From Xanthostigma xanthostigma (Eukaryota; Arthropoda; Insecta; Raphidioptera; Raphidiidae): a DNA stretch of 64,000 nt. Made by a program: the position numbers and the translations under genes. A model generated the notes under the pieces. It did no database searches. It was not told the origin of the DNA and saw only the letters and a list, made by a program, of their open reading frames with translations. The stretch covers positions 1,116,001-1,180,000 of the forward strand of contig OY754472.1 in NCBI GenBank assembly GCA_963575645.1, written 5' to 3'. This document shows, piece by piece, positions 33,592-45,024 of the stretch; positions within the stretch are counted from its first letter, which is position 1, and each line of letters opens with the position of its first letter.

Positions 33592-33732
33592 AATAAATAA
33601 AATTGCCGACCAATTTTTGCAGACTGTATATTGACAAAAAATTATAAAATTATAATTCTATAATTCAATATATACAGCCTGAAAAAATTGATTTATTTGA
33701 AGAGTTCTATTCAGACGTTAATCTAAGATTTG
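33592..33732 (-). mobile_element. Family A copy 2, internally deleted
   Basis: Both ends are kept (AATAAATAAAATTGCCGACC and CAGACGTTAATCTAAGATTTG) but the middle, including the ribozyme-like core, is gone. The flanks ATTTTGTTTTA and ATTCTGTTTTA (33582-33592 and 33733-33743) look like a diverged TSD of 11 or more bases. Confidence 0.7.
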
Positions 33733-33743
33733 ATTCTGTTTTA

Positions 33744-34034
33744 CTTAAGATTTGTCATATTGTTTTATTTGGAACTCATAACAAATCAATTCATCCTATT
33801 TCATAATAAAAGAGCACTCAGAAAATGAACCACTCATTTCAAAAACAAAGTAATGAGGTAGTTGTATAGATGTCAGAAGATGGCACCACTGTACTGGCTG
33901 CTACAGTTATAAAGGGAATTCCCTTTATGTAAACAGCACTAGATTAGAATAAAAAAAAATAATTCTGCTCTCTTTCAGAAATAATTATTCTTTTCTGTTA
34001 AAAGTTATTGCATAAACAGATTTTGATGCATTTT
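33744..34034. other. Spacer
   Basis: Nothing recognised. Confidence 0.3.
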
Positions 34035-34038
34035 TTAA

Positions 34039-34752
34039 GGAAGTACCCTCGGTACGCAGTAAGTCAAAGAATTTCAGTCTTCTACTTGAGTACCTTAGTA
34101 TATAATTTGGCAACACCGCATGTTGTTCTTTGTCTATGACCGCATGCCTTGCCATAGTTACAAGTGGTTATGTACGCAGCATAAGTCAGCACGCGGTGTC
34201 AAATTCGCATTAATTTATGAAAAGATATTATTGGAAGGGAAGAAAAGTTTCTAAAATAATAATATACTATCATTTTTTGGAATACTAAGCTTTTAGCATT
34301 TACTCAATTTACGTATGTTTTTACGATATCAAAACTGCTGCAGTTTCGTAACTTACCTTTGAATGACGCGCCACAAACTATAATATTGTGGTGTTGCCAT
34401 GTTTATGAATTGCTAAAAAGCTCGGCTTTGTTTTAGTTATTTCTATTAACATAAGCAAGCTTTATACGTTTTGGAAAAAGAAAAATGTTCATAGAATATT
34501 CGTTTATATTTCCTGAAAATTTTATCAAAATCTGTTTGTCAATTCCAACGTAATAAATGATGGAGTGCGTCAAAATCACAGATTCCCATAAGACTCCATG
34601 TTTAAGTGCAGCGAAATAAAATTATCAATATCTTTTTTCAAAGTCAACCAAAAATCACAAAAATTTAACTGAGTCATTTTTGAAAAGGTTTTGACATATT
34701 TGCAAATTTTCGTAATTTTCTGTTTGTTAATTCATTTAGCGAGGGTACTTCC
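34039..34752. mobile_element. TTAA-flanked MITE K copy 1 (piggyBac-like, tentative)
   Basis: TTAA|GGAAGTACCCTCG at the left (TTAA 34035-34038) and CGAGGGTACTTCC|TTAA at the right (34753-34756) form a perfect 13-bp TIR and a TTAA duplication. Length is 714 bp. There is no transposase. A partial copy at 60438-61001 ends with the same TIR. Confidence 0.88.
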
Positions 34753-34756
34753 TTAA

Positions 34757-35379
34757 ACATAAAAAAGTTGAACAACGGGTTGCCCGATGCGCCACCTCTT
34801 TTTATCTATTGCTACCGTTTTGAAACACAAATATTTAACGGTTTGTTCAGTCCTTAACGATTTATCATTTGTTTTAGAATATTTTTAAAGACAATTTCTT
34901 CATTGCGCAAAAGTAACAAGCTATCTACCTGTTTTAACTTCCAAAATAGAGCTTTAATTTTGGTAAAAATATTACAATAGTTAATATTAACATGAATCTA
35001 GAACAATAATACAAAACCGTAATTTGAGAAGTGCGTGCTTCTCAATTTTGTTAACCCGTCAGGGGTTACGTGAATATTCTAGTACAGGCAGTAAAGTATA
35101 ATAAATTTTTCACCGAATTAAACTAGCAAAAAGGAATAAATAAAAGCTAAGCAGTCTTATCGTTAAAAACCCTAAGTTTGTTGTATATGAACTTATTAAG
35201 TAATAGTTTTACAAAACAAATCAGTGTATACAATCAATATGGCGTCTATTTCTGTAAACAGCTGATCTATGTTATCTAGGTTATGTTTAACATAAAAGTG
35301 CTATTTATTGCAACAAAACTTGTCGAAACTTGGATGATTAAAAGAACTTTCGAAAAGTGTACATCGTTTTGTGGTAGCG
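34757..35379. other. No gene recognised
   Basis: A 74-codon frame at 35283-35507 has no recognisable domain and overlaps an inverted repeat, so it is not called. Confidence 0.3.
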
Positions 35380-35785
35380 TTGTAAATAGACCGATAAATA
35401 CAGTATATCATCGTTGGTTCTGTAATACCTACCTCTTATGTGCAAAAAGTAAAATTTGCAGGAAAGGCCAAAAAGTGGGTATTTCAGCAATGGATGGTAA
35501 GAACTAGCAATTTCAGAGGAATATTACTAATTCATACTTATCTTCACGTGTTTAATTAAGATGAAGTATTTTCTTAAAAAATATTTAACGTTAATTTCGG
35601 ATTTATTGGCACATGGGAGGAATTATTTGATACAACTTTTCATATAAGAGTTACTTCCCCTTGTTGGTTATTGTAAAATTAATTTGAACTAGTATATAGA
35701 GCTCCGTTTCCTGAATCTTTTCATTTAAAAAACGTAAAATCTGCCAATTATGCACGTAAGAGCTATTACAGAACCAACGACGATA
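35380..35785. repeat. Inverted pair with GTTGGTTCTGTAATA
   Basis: ATCGTTGGTTCTGTAATACC at 35388 and the complement TATTACAGAACCAACGACGA at about 35763 are inverted over roughly 50 bp with about 300 bp between them. It is possibly a small TIR element. Confidence 0.5.
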
Positions 35786-36394
35786 TGTCGATTATAAAAT
35801 AAAATATGTTAAAAAGCGTGTTAAACGGTTTTACTGTATACAATCGATGATGTACCAAAAACTAGAAAATAAATATGAGTCACCAAAGAGGGCTTTGATT
35901 AAACTAAAGTAAAATCGTGGGGCGCAGTTAGTAGAAAACAAATCCATCATACGAAATATACTGGTGTAGTCAAATAATCTTTAATTATAGCAGTTTCGTA
36001 AATTCAATTATGGGCTATACTAATGTTTTAATAAGAAATTATAATTTATTAAGTCACAACAGGGATAATATATGCGTGTCGACGTAAGAGTTAAAATGTA
36101 AGCTTTGTTGTTGATATACGTGGGTTTGCTTATATATATGTTTGTACAAAAATCCATTTTCTACAATTCTGAGCAACCCTTTAATAATAATCCCTGTTTG
36201 TGATACGGTCGGCCAGTTATTGCAACACTCATTACTTTTGAAAAATTAACATATTATCCCGTACACGTATTGTGTGTATTGTGTTCTGAATATACACTTA
36301 CGTAATATTACGTAATACATATGTGTTCCGCAGGGATGAAATATCTTTACATTAAGTCAAAGTTTTTGATCAAAAATTCCACACGAAAATTATC
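35786..36394. other. No gene recognised
   Basis: Bases 35800-35935 share CGTGTTAAACGGTTTTACTG and ATCGTGGGGCGC with fragments near 28.4 kb and the foldback at 24863. Confidence 0.35.
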
Positions 36395-36787
36395 TTAAAG
36401 GACCCCGTACAAAACTTATGGTGCTTAGTTCTCGGTTTATGTGATCTGAAATGGTTTTATTTTATAGTTTAAAGGCCACTAAGAAAAAGTGTCTCCCCTC
36501 GAAGAAATCCTGAAAGACGACGAACCCAGTGTATAAAAGTTTCTGGACCTTACTAATGTAAAAAAAAAATTATAAGTAAATTAAAAGTGATACTCAACTA
36601 TTTATAAAACCAACAAGAAGCATACTTAACTACGTCTAATTCACCAAGTTTTAAGCCGTTTACATTTTAGAATCACCTTATTTTTATAGACACGTGCATA
36701 TAGCCTAAGCTGCTGCGCACGTTAATAATAATATAAAAAAAATATAAAACGTGTCTATGGGCGCATAGCCTAAAAACCAAATGATTT

Positions 36788-37033
36788 TGACGTGATAACG
36801 TCTTATAAATTGATGAAACACCGGCTTCACGCACGAAAAAGTGTCACGTTCCGCCTGAGCCTGAGCGTGCAAGCGAAAGCGCGGTAAAAGCGATAGAGAG
36901 GCGCGATCGGCCCAAGCGTCGGCTTGTACGCATTTCTCTCTCTTCTCGCGTGACGTCAGAGAGTTCATCAATGTTTCTTTATGACGTTATCACGTAAAAC
37001 TATCGTCCGTAAACCGACTTTACAGACAACCAA
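36788..37033 (+). mobile_element. Element H copy 3, inside R
   Basis: TGACGTGATAACGTCTTATA at the left and CTTTACAGACAACC at the right. It splits the R phrase CCAATAGATTTTTAGCTACA seen uninterrupted at 18.09 and 54.4 kb. Confidence 0.8.
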
Positions 37034-37239
37034 TTTTTTTTAGCTACAGATATGTTTAGCGAGATTTTAGATGTAATGATAGATATCCATTGAATTCACA
37101 AACTGAAAAAACCATAAGCTCTAGAACTATGTTTTCGAGTGCGCTGAATCAGAATATGACATTATTATTTTATACAGGCTGACACCTTCCAATATTACCC
37201 AGTTTTCGATTATTATTCTATTTCTAAGAAAAAAGCACT

Positions 37240-37295
37240 TATTATTTTTTGTTAATATATTTGTCTGAAAAATTGGTCGATAATTTTATTTATTG
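37240..37295 (+). mobile_element. Family A copy 4, 5'-truncated
   Basis: Only the 3' 56 bases remain (TTGTTAATATATTTGTCTG through CGATAATTTTATTTATTG). It sits in R between duplicated AAAAAGCACT sequences (about 37230-37239 and 37296-37305). One-sided truncation with a TSD suggests target-primed reverse transcription. Confidence 0.75.
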
Positions 37296-37488
37296 AAAAA
37301 GCACTAAAGTTGAACATGGAACATGTTTGTGATATCCGTATATGTAAAATCTCTCTAAACATATCTGTAGCTAAAAATCTATTGGTTCTTAGGCTATGCC
37401 CCCATGGACACTTTTTCTTAAAAAAAAAACTATTTTCGGTCAATTTAACCGAGAACCAAATCCCATAAGGTTTGTGCGGGCTCCTTAA

Positions 37489-37699
37489 AAAATGAGAAAA
37501 ATATTCTAACAGATCACGATTACTGTTTCGAATCGATATTTTCAAAAAAACTCTAAAAGTTATTCTATGTGAATCACATACAGTCATTCCAGATATATCT
37601 CCAATTCTCTGAGTTTGGAATTATATTAAATACGCTCGACAAATAATGATTTTAGACTGTAATATTTAATTCATCGACTGTCAAGAAAATTTTTTAATG
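37489..37699. other. Spacer
   Basis: Nothing recognised. Confidence 0.3.
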
Positions 37700-38075
37700 A
37701 TATTAGATTAGAATAGAATAGCATCTTTATTAAGAACCAGTACCTATTGCAATATAATATCACTTAAATTAACAATTATCTTTTTTTTTAAATTTGAACA
37801 TTATCATAAAAAAGACATAGTCATTAAAAATTACAATGCACCAATTAAAAGGTTTAACAAAAATACAACTTTAACATAGTAAGAGGTTAACAAAAATAAT
37901 CTGTCAGAGAATAAAATTCCGCATCAATCAAAAAATTGAAAACAGCCGTTTAAAAAGAAGAAAAAGATTTAATTGCTCTGATTTCCATTGGAAGCTTATT
38001 AAAAAACCTTATACACATATATCTACAACTGCCTTCGAACATGTTTTTGGTATTCATATTGAAGATTTCTGGTGC
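37700..38075 (-). pseudogene. LINE 3' end remnant
   Basis: The minus frame ends FFNKLPMEIRAIKSFSSF and, after a stop, reads FNFLIDAEFYSLTDY. This resembles the C-terminal tail of non-LTR retrotransposon ORF2 proteins (NSLP-EI ... F-FL). Downstream is AATAAAGATG and a short CTATT-rich tail. The upstream part of this 169-codon frame shows no domain. It is dead: an internal stop and no RT. Confidence 0.5.
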
Positions 38076-38805
38076 TGCCCAATGCAGAAATATTAATGAA
38101 ACGTATATTTTTACGAAAAAAGCAGAGGCAGATATATGTACAACACCATACGTTATCTTCCGTTCCACACAACACACTGTGCAACAGATAAAGACAACCG
38201 AAACAAGTCTGCGATTTATTAGATAAAACGTAACAGTTTTAATTTGTAAAAAAAAATTGTTAGAACGCATTTTATGATACAAAAGTGACGTAAAAATATC
38301 TCCTCTTTCGTTTAAGACAGGTTTCGAAACGATCTGAATTAAAGAAGAGCACACGCAGTGCACGGCTCGCACAGAGAAGCGACAAAGTGTATATAGTATA
38401 CGCGCGCGCACACACACGGGAGCGTCGAGAGCGGCGGCGTAGAAGGGGAATGACGGCATAAGGCCCCCCCAATGGATCTTTCACATAAAAAATGCGGTCA
38501 ATTGGTATACGGCTTTGCGGCAATTATATCGGGGACAGACGAAGTAGCTGCTCTCTCTCTCTCTTTCACCCAACCCTGCATATGTAAGGTAGGTACGTTA
38601 TGACATACGTGTGTATCGCATGGCGTTCGTAACATCGGTTCACAACCGTTGAACGAACCTACAATTAAACCTACATTCCTAATTATAACGTAGGTAGTAG
38701 GTATCACATACATACATATACGCAAATTATATAGGAGAGCTTAGCCTCGTGACGTCGATTCATACAGTAGCGGCAGTTGCCAAAATTGTCAATCATTGTG
38801 ACTCA
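38076..38805. other. No gene; small CT and CG-rich microsatellites
   Basis: ATACGCGCGCGCACACACAC near 38400 and CTCTCTCTCTC near 38555 are simple repeats. Short frames have no domains. Confidence 0.4.
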
Positions 38806-39399
38806 TCATAATATATATTAATACGCTAAGGTTTAAGATGTTTGCCTCCCTTTTTAGAAAAAACCTCACAATTTCTCCACATAAATTATATATATCATTT
38901 TACAGATAATTGCTTGCTCTACTGACATCGACAACTAAAAAATTTATTATTGCTTTTGTTTTTGTAAATTAATTAAAATACAGCAACGCTGAACAACGTC
39001 TGCCATCTGACGGCTTTAATTTTGAAACAACGTCAACACTTCGATCTGTCATCTGCCCTTATATATTGTAATACAACAGACACAATACTGCATACTGCCA
39101 TCTGACGGTTTTAATTTTGAAACAGCGAGCAACGCTGCACAGCAATGCTGCATGATGCCATCTGACGGCTTAGCTCAACGCTTTTGCTACTTGCGCCTCT
39201 ATATGACAATTTTAGTAAAATATTTCTTCGATCTGTCATCTGAGCTTCATATTGTAATACAACAAAAAGAAGAACGTTATAAGCAGTGTGCAAAATTAGA
39301 AACGAATTGAATACCTGCAATCATATTTAAAAAAATAATTTTGTAAAGTGATAATTATTATACTTATTTAGTGTTAATAATTCGCACAGGTCACTCTAG
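38806..39399 (+). mobile_element. Non-autonomous Helitron E copy 5 (complete)
   Basis: A|TCATAATATATATTAATACG at the left; the hairpin is slightly decayed (GTTAATAATTCGCAC), then AGGTCACT and CTAG|T at the right. Length is 594 bp. Confidence 0.92.
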
Positions 39400-39451
39400 T
39401 TTTCAGCATTCCGTTCTGCTTTGCAGAAAGGATTGCCAAAAAATTTGTTAA
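39400..39451. repeat. CAGAAAG-type TIR fragment
   Basis: TTTGCAGAAAGGATTGCCAA matches the terminus of the element at 14618-15021 and lies between a Helitron and a foldback half. Confidence 0.5.
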
Positions 39452-39720
39452 GTAGTTAATTATTCGGTTCATTTGTTCTTCAGGTAGCTATTTCTCCGAA
39501 TAAATAGCGATAATTAAATTCACCAAACATAATTATTATATTTACTGCAGATATAAATATATTCTGTCTTACTTGGAGGGCATAATTTTTATTCGTCTGA
39601 TAAAATAAAAATGGCCGCCACATACATCATAATACCTAACCTATAAACGTGGTGTATTAAATCTACAGTTTACTCTTGTGAATTTATGTGCTGTTTATTA
39701 ACCTTTTGTGAAGAAAACAT
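39452..39720 (+). mobile_element. Foldback L half copy
   Basis: Matches the left arm of L (3930-4167) from TAAGTAGTTAATTATTCGG to TTTATTAACCTTTTGTGAAG and stops exactly at the palindrome centre. Either the second arm was lost or the single arm is the ancestral form. Confidence 0.8.
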
Positions 39721-40761
39721 TAAAGATAGTGGAAGTTTTGTGTGCAATTGGGTTAGGATAAAACGTTATTATTTTATGAAACTTTTTTTTGACGTTTACA
39801 CTAACGCCATCGGTTGGATTTTTGGGTGAACGTCAAAATATTCAACAAAAAGAGCAAGGATTATAGTGCAGTGTATATTTATTCTACCTAATATTTTGCT
39901 TGGTGAATTGAAAGAAAATTTTATTCCAACGATAAATTTGTTCCAAGATTAGTAACTTCTCTGTGTTCGGTGAATATGGGCATAAGACCATTTAGTTTTC
40001 CTGCCGCACTCTTGATTTCAAGTTTCGTTAGATCGTGGGCTCAGGGTCGAAGCTGCAACTTTCTGGCGGAAAAGAGCATTAGTAGGCTCGGTTGCGTTCC
40101 TGATAAATCGAACGCAACGAGTCACCAATGGTACAAACAATACATATGGAGAGTACCAAGTGGCACATGCATGAGTTTTCCACATGGTACGTTGTAGCAA
40201 ATACGTGTGTATGTGTCGTGTAACATGTTATATTGTATCACGAAGGTATGGTGCTCTGTGGCGGGCGAACGAGAGAGGGTGGGAGTGGGTGGGTTGGCGG
40301 CGGCGCCAGGCCGAAGCCGGCGGGATGGGGTAGGGCAAGCCGTGAAATATTGATCAAGTTTAAGACAAGGGTTGTTCGGAATGAGAAAACAGATACAATG
40401 GCATTCCACGGACCACCACCACACACAAACACTTACACACCGTAAGTGTGTGTGTTTGTGTGTGTTTACCATTGCTACTATTTAAGTTGAGTACTGTTTT
40501 AATATACCCTTATGTCATCCATATATATATTCATGGTTGTTGATATAAAGTAATAAAATGATAACAGTTCATTAAAGTTCGTATTTCTTAGCAAGTATTG
40601 GTTCTTCTACAAACAAAAGCTCTGGAATGTATTTAATGAACGTTGAAGAACGTAATAGTATATTACACCACAAGGGCCGAAAGTTTGATATCTTGCATTT
40701 GACGGGACTTTCACTGGCAGATAACTGATGTTATGAGGAGTAACTTTGGCTACTTTTATTT
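39721..40761. other. No gene; GT-rich inverted repeat and D fragment
   Basis: ACACACAAACACTTACACAC and its complement (about 40420-40465) form a hairpin beside a G-rich stretch (40260-40340). A D-repeat fragment, GGGCCGAAAGTTTGATATC, is at about 40675. Overlapping frames of 60-116 codons in the G-rich part carry no domain. Confidence 0.45.
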
Positions 40762-40960
40762 TGACGTGATAACGTCTTATAAATTGATGAAACACCGGCT
40801 GCATGCACGAAAAAGTGCCACGTTCCGAAATGTGTCACGTTCCGCGCACGATCGGCCCAAGTTTGACAGCTACTAAAATTTAGGTTATGTATTATTCGAG
40901 CGGAATACGTTATCACGTAAAACTATCGTCCGTAAACCGACTTTACAGACAACCAATTTT
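40762..40960 (+). mobile_element. Element H copy 4 (short)
   Basis: TGACGTGATAACGTCTTATA to GACTTTACAGACAACC. The core keeps GATCGGCCCAAGTTTGACAG but lacks about 45 bp present in copy 3. Confidence 0.75.
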
Positions 40961-41189
40961 TAGAAAAAAATAGGACTCCGCGTAAAAAATATATATTCCA
41001 CGCGGAAAAAGTCGCGGGTTACAGCTGGTTTCAAATAAGAATGACGTTTAATAAAAGTTACAGCAGACCAACTGCGTAATCATAGTTAGTTTTACGTTTG
41101 ATATGTGTGTAAGTGTATAGTGTTGTAGATATTAGCATTGGTCATAAGACAAAACCACTTACGTCAAATTCTCGATAAAACACGATAAA
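40961..41189. other. Spacer
   Basis: Nothing recognised. Confidence 0.3.
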
Positions 41190-42296
41190 AAAGGGGGGAC
41201 CCTTCTTTCATAATTGAACAATTTTTGAAAAATAAGTTTGCTTTGTTTCGTTTCCTGTCCTCATATATGACTAATAGAACACGATGCGTCAAAATTGGAG
41301 ATGCCTGTTCAGAATGGGAGCAAATAGTGAAAGGCGTCCCTCAAGGTAGTGTGCTGGGCCCTACTCCATTTATTATCTTTATAAATGATTTACCAGACGC
41401 CATAAAACAAACAACTTTGCTATTTGCTGACGATACAGCAGTCATATGTGAGGGAGGAGATGGAGATTTACTTCTCAAAAACATTGAAAATTGCATATCA
41501 ACAGTAAAAATGGTCTAAAATTAAACATGGACAAAACTGAAATTATTAAATTTGGAAACTATTTCATCATGTCTACGCCAGATCAATTAGTAGTGAAGAA
41601 GCAAGTAAAATTTTTAGGTCTGCAAATAGACGATCAACTTAACTGGAAAAGTCAAGTTGATAATATATCTGCTAAATTGTATAAATTCATATATCTTATA
41701 AGATATTTAAAAAACAAATTAAATTTAAAAATACTTATTAATGTTTATTGTGCTCATTTTCAGTCCATAATGAGATATGGTCTAATATTTTAGGGTAACT
41801 CTGTAATAAAAAAAAAATTTAATAATCCAAAAATTATGTGTTCGAATCGTGGCAGGTGCTGCTCCTCGAGAACATTGCCACCGTCTTTTCAGAAAATTAA
41901 ACATCCTGACAATTATTGACCTTTTTATTCTGGAATACTCTAATTTCGTCAGATTAAATCCTGATCTCTTCAAAACAAACAATATAACACATAGGCAATA
42001 CACCAGAAATAAAACATCCACTCTGAAAAATGATCAAATAAGTGACGAGTCGTGGAGCACGCAATGCCATGATTCGAATACATAATAATCTGCCACAGAA
42101 TGTCAAAAATATTGATGTTAACAAAAAAGCCCTTTTTAAAAAGGAATTAAGTCAATTTTTATTGCAAAACAAATTTTATGATGTAAATAATTTCTTAATT
42201 ATTAATGTTGTGAGTAATACATTATACTGCGGACGCTATTAATGTGTTTTAAAAAAATACTTTTTAATAAAGTGGTTATTATTATTATTATTATTC
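41190..42296 (+). pseudogene. 5'-truncated LINE with reverse transcriptase remnant
   Basis: Reverse transcriptase of a non-LTR retrotransposon copies its own RNA at a nicked target. The 41225-41518 frame shows RT motif B (GVPQGSVLGP, residues 37-46) and the catalytic FADD (residues 67-70). The protein continues in another frame at 41491 (NGLKLNMDKTEIIKFG), then VKFLGLQIDDQLNW, and ends at a stop after SIMRYGLIF. Later frames (41849-42085 and 42042-42242) hold the C-terminal region (FRKLNILTI; NLPQNVKNID...LFKKELSQFLLQ). Motif A and everything upstream are missing. There are at least two frame breaks plus a stop, so it is inactive. The 3' end is AATAAAGTGG and an (ATT)n tail. A jockey/CR1-like clade is possible but not settled. 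Confidence 0.9.
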
Positions 42297-43034
42297 AGGG
42301 TTGGTCTGGGACCTAAAAAATTACCAGGAAAATGTTCAAACGTGTCTACGAGATCGTGTAACTATAAAGAAAAAAATCCGGACCCGACTGGACCGGCCCA
42401 CCGGGAAAAGGCCAGGGAATTCCCTGGGGCCAGACTAACGCTGACCTTGAAGATACACTAATTCAACATAAGCAATGTTGTCTATTGGTCCTAGATATAG
42501 TGTGTTAGTGCAGAAACACGTGGACCAGTCAGTTGTGCCAACCGACCAACCACCTCCAATGCTACCACCCTAATGAATGCCACCAGTTAGGAGAATATCA
42601 CTACCGAACATGTTCCTTACTATACTGCACCATCACCAACCCGAATAACACATAATTTCTCACTTTCTATTTGTATTTCTCTTTCACCACATATGGAAAC
42701 AGTATATTTGTGTATTTTTCGACGCTGTCATTCTGCACATAGTCGTGGCCAGATGTGTAACATTACAGCGTCTAGAGTACAATATATGAGATCATGAGAG
42801 AGAGAGAATTAAGAGATACGGACTATACTCTAAAGTCTAAAGAACCGCAAGGACCAGCAACTTTTAGGTGCAGGCAGTGCCGGATTAATCATTAGGCAGA
42901 GTAGTAAACTGTCTAGGGGCCCGTGCACGCACCAAGAAAAAAACTTTTCATTGAACGAAAATTTTATTTGAAAATTTGTATGAAATTACCCAACAACAAT
43001 ATTATTTTCTTTCGTTTATTGTAATTTATTGCAT
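42297..43034. other. No gene recognised
   Basis: No coding signal. GCCGGATTAATCATTAGGCA near 42880 resembles phrases common in insect repeats but has no second copy here. Confidence 0.3.
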
Positions 43035-43685
43035 TTAAGGAGGTTGAGCCGTTTTACGAAGATAATGAAAAAATCTGAAATAAAGTTTTTTTTAATAGAT
43101 TCTTTTATGACAAAATTTTCTGTAAAAAATCCAAAATCATTACGAGATTTATAAAGTTAAAATTGAAAAAAAACTTTTACATGTAAGTCTTATGGAAAAT
43201 ATGTCAACCTGGCATGCAAACCGTACATTTTAATTTTTTGCAAATAACCAAATAATGTCAGCAGTTCCAAAAACTAACTATGTAAAGCATCGATGTCTTA
43301 CGCATATTTTAATATTTTTTCCAATTTAATTAGGAGATTTTTAATCAATAAAAAAAATTATTAAACCTTAGCACTTTTCGATTATGGACTTTTATTCTTG
43401 ACAATTTTAACAACTTTAACTGAATTTCAACTTTTTAATGATTTAATTTTAAATTTTGTTATTACTTCTAATTTTTTTTTTAATTATTTAACCTAACTTT
43501 GTACAAAAAATTCAAAAGTTAGTCCGTTAAGTAAAATACTGAAATAATTAATAAATATTAAAAAAAATATTTATTTATGCCTTTATGACAATAGTCATCG
43601 ACTTATAACCTTTTGTAAAAATGTATTATGGAAAAGTTCCCATTTAGAATTCGACTTACTTTTGATTGGGACTGTAACGCATCAA
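43035..43685. mobile_element. TTAA MITE J copy 2, right end clipped
   Basis: TTTAAGGAGGTTGAGCCG at the left. It ends GTAACGCATCAA without the final CCTCC and TTAA. About 50 bp is missing near 43490 relative to copy 1. Confidence 0.8.
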
Positions 43686-44433
43686 TAAAATTTAAAATAT
43701 CTACGTCACGTCAACTCTCACAGTATGTGTTTTTTGTAATCCGTTACTATATATACAGACACCGGACAACCATACCATATTATATGTAAAATATATTATA
43801 AACAAACTCTTCAGCTTTATAAATATTAGTACAGATTAGTATAGATAAGAAAACATATTGTTCTAAATGACTTAAATAGCTTATTTACCAAGCGGCAGAA
43901 GGTTGGGACAACATGCTTTTTTGGCGCGTCAGTTCCCGAACTAATGTGATGCATATATTGATTTTAAATGTAAGGTTATGTTAAAACATATATATGACTA
44001 ATAATATCTTCTAATCATAAACGAGTACAATAATACGCACCTACTTAAAACAAATGACTGTTATTAGCATATTAATTATTAACTGCCGTTACGAAATCCA
44101 CTTAAATATGCTCGTATACTGGTAATTAGAAATAATTAGTAGTTTTGTGTATTTATTCCTTCAATGTTTAAAGACTATCGCGATATATTAATTATTAACA
44201 AATAATTTTTGCTGTAAAATCGAAAATGAATTGTTAAACAATTATTGGTTATAAATTTTAATTTTTAATGAGTAAATCAGTGATTCCCAAAGTAGGCGCT
44301 ACCGCAGCGATCAAGGGAGACACGGGGGCATTTGGGGGTTCAATAAATAGTTTCATAATTTCAAACTTCAATGTTCCTAATTTACAGCCCTCTTTACTAT
44401 ATTTTACGAAAAAGGTAGAAACATTAATACATA
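43686..44433. other. No gene recognised
   Basis: AT-rich, with only short chance frames. Confidence 0.3.
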
Positions 44434-45024
44434 CTAGAGTGACCTGTGCGAATTATTCGCACTAAATAAGTATAACAATTATCACTTTACAAAATTATTT
44501 TTTAAATATGATTGCAGGTATTCAATTCGTTTCTAATTTTGCACACTGCTTATAACGTTCTTCTTTTTGTTGTATTACAATATGAAGCTCAGATGACAGA
44601 TCGAAGAAATATTTTACTAAAATTGTCATATAGAGGCGCAAGTAGCAAAAGCGTTGAGCTAAGCCGTCAGATGGCATCATGCAGCATTGCTCTGACGTTG
44701 TTCAGCGTTGCTCGCTGTTTCAAAATTAAAGCCGTCAGATGGCAGTATGCAGTATTGTGTCTGTTGTATTACAATATGAAGGTCAGCTGAGAGATCGAAG
44801 TGTTGACGTTGTTTCAAAATTAAAGCCGTCAGATGGCAGACGTTGTTCAGCGTTGTTGTATTTTAATTAATTGACAAAAACAAAAGCAATAATAAATTTT
44901 TTATATGTCGATGTCAGTAGAGCAAGCAATTATCTGTAAAATGATATATAATTTATGTAGAGAAATTGTGAGGTTTTTTCTAAAAAGGGAGGTAAACATC
45001 TTAAACCTTAGCGTATTAATATAT
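44434..45024 (-). mobile_element. Non-autonomous Helitron E copy 6
   Basis: CTAG at 44434-44437 with the perfect hairpin GTGCGAA/TTCGCAC. The 5' end is slightly clipped (TTAATATATC instead of TTAATATATATGA). Confidence 0.9.

Larger units (their letters stand above)
36395..37488. mobile_element. TIR element R copy 2, TTAA-flanked, with two insertions
   Basis: The ends AGGACCCCGTACAAAACTT and AGGTTTGTGCGGGCTCC are inverted over about 55 bp, including TTCTCGGTTAAATTGA in complement. They sit next to TTAA at 36395-36398 and 37485-37488. An H element (36788-37033) and a truncated family A copy (37240-37295) interrupt it. Confidence 0.7.

Noticed and set aside
37950..38459. Longest open frame (169 codons, minus) as a host gene
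   Set aside because: Only its last about 40 codons resemble anything (a LINE C-terminus). The rest has no domain and no conserved start context.
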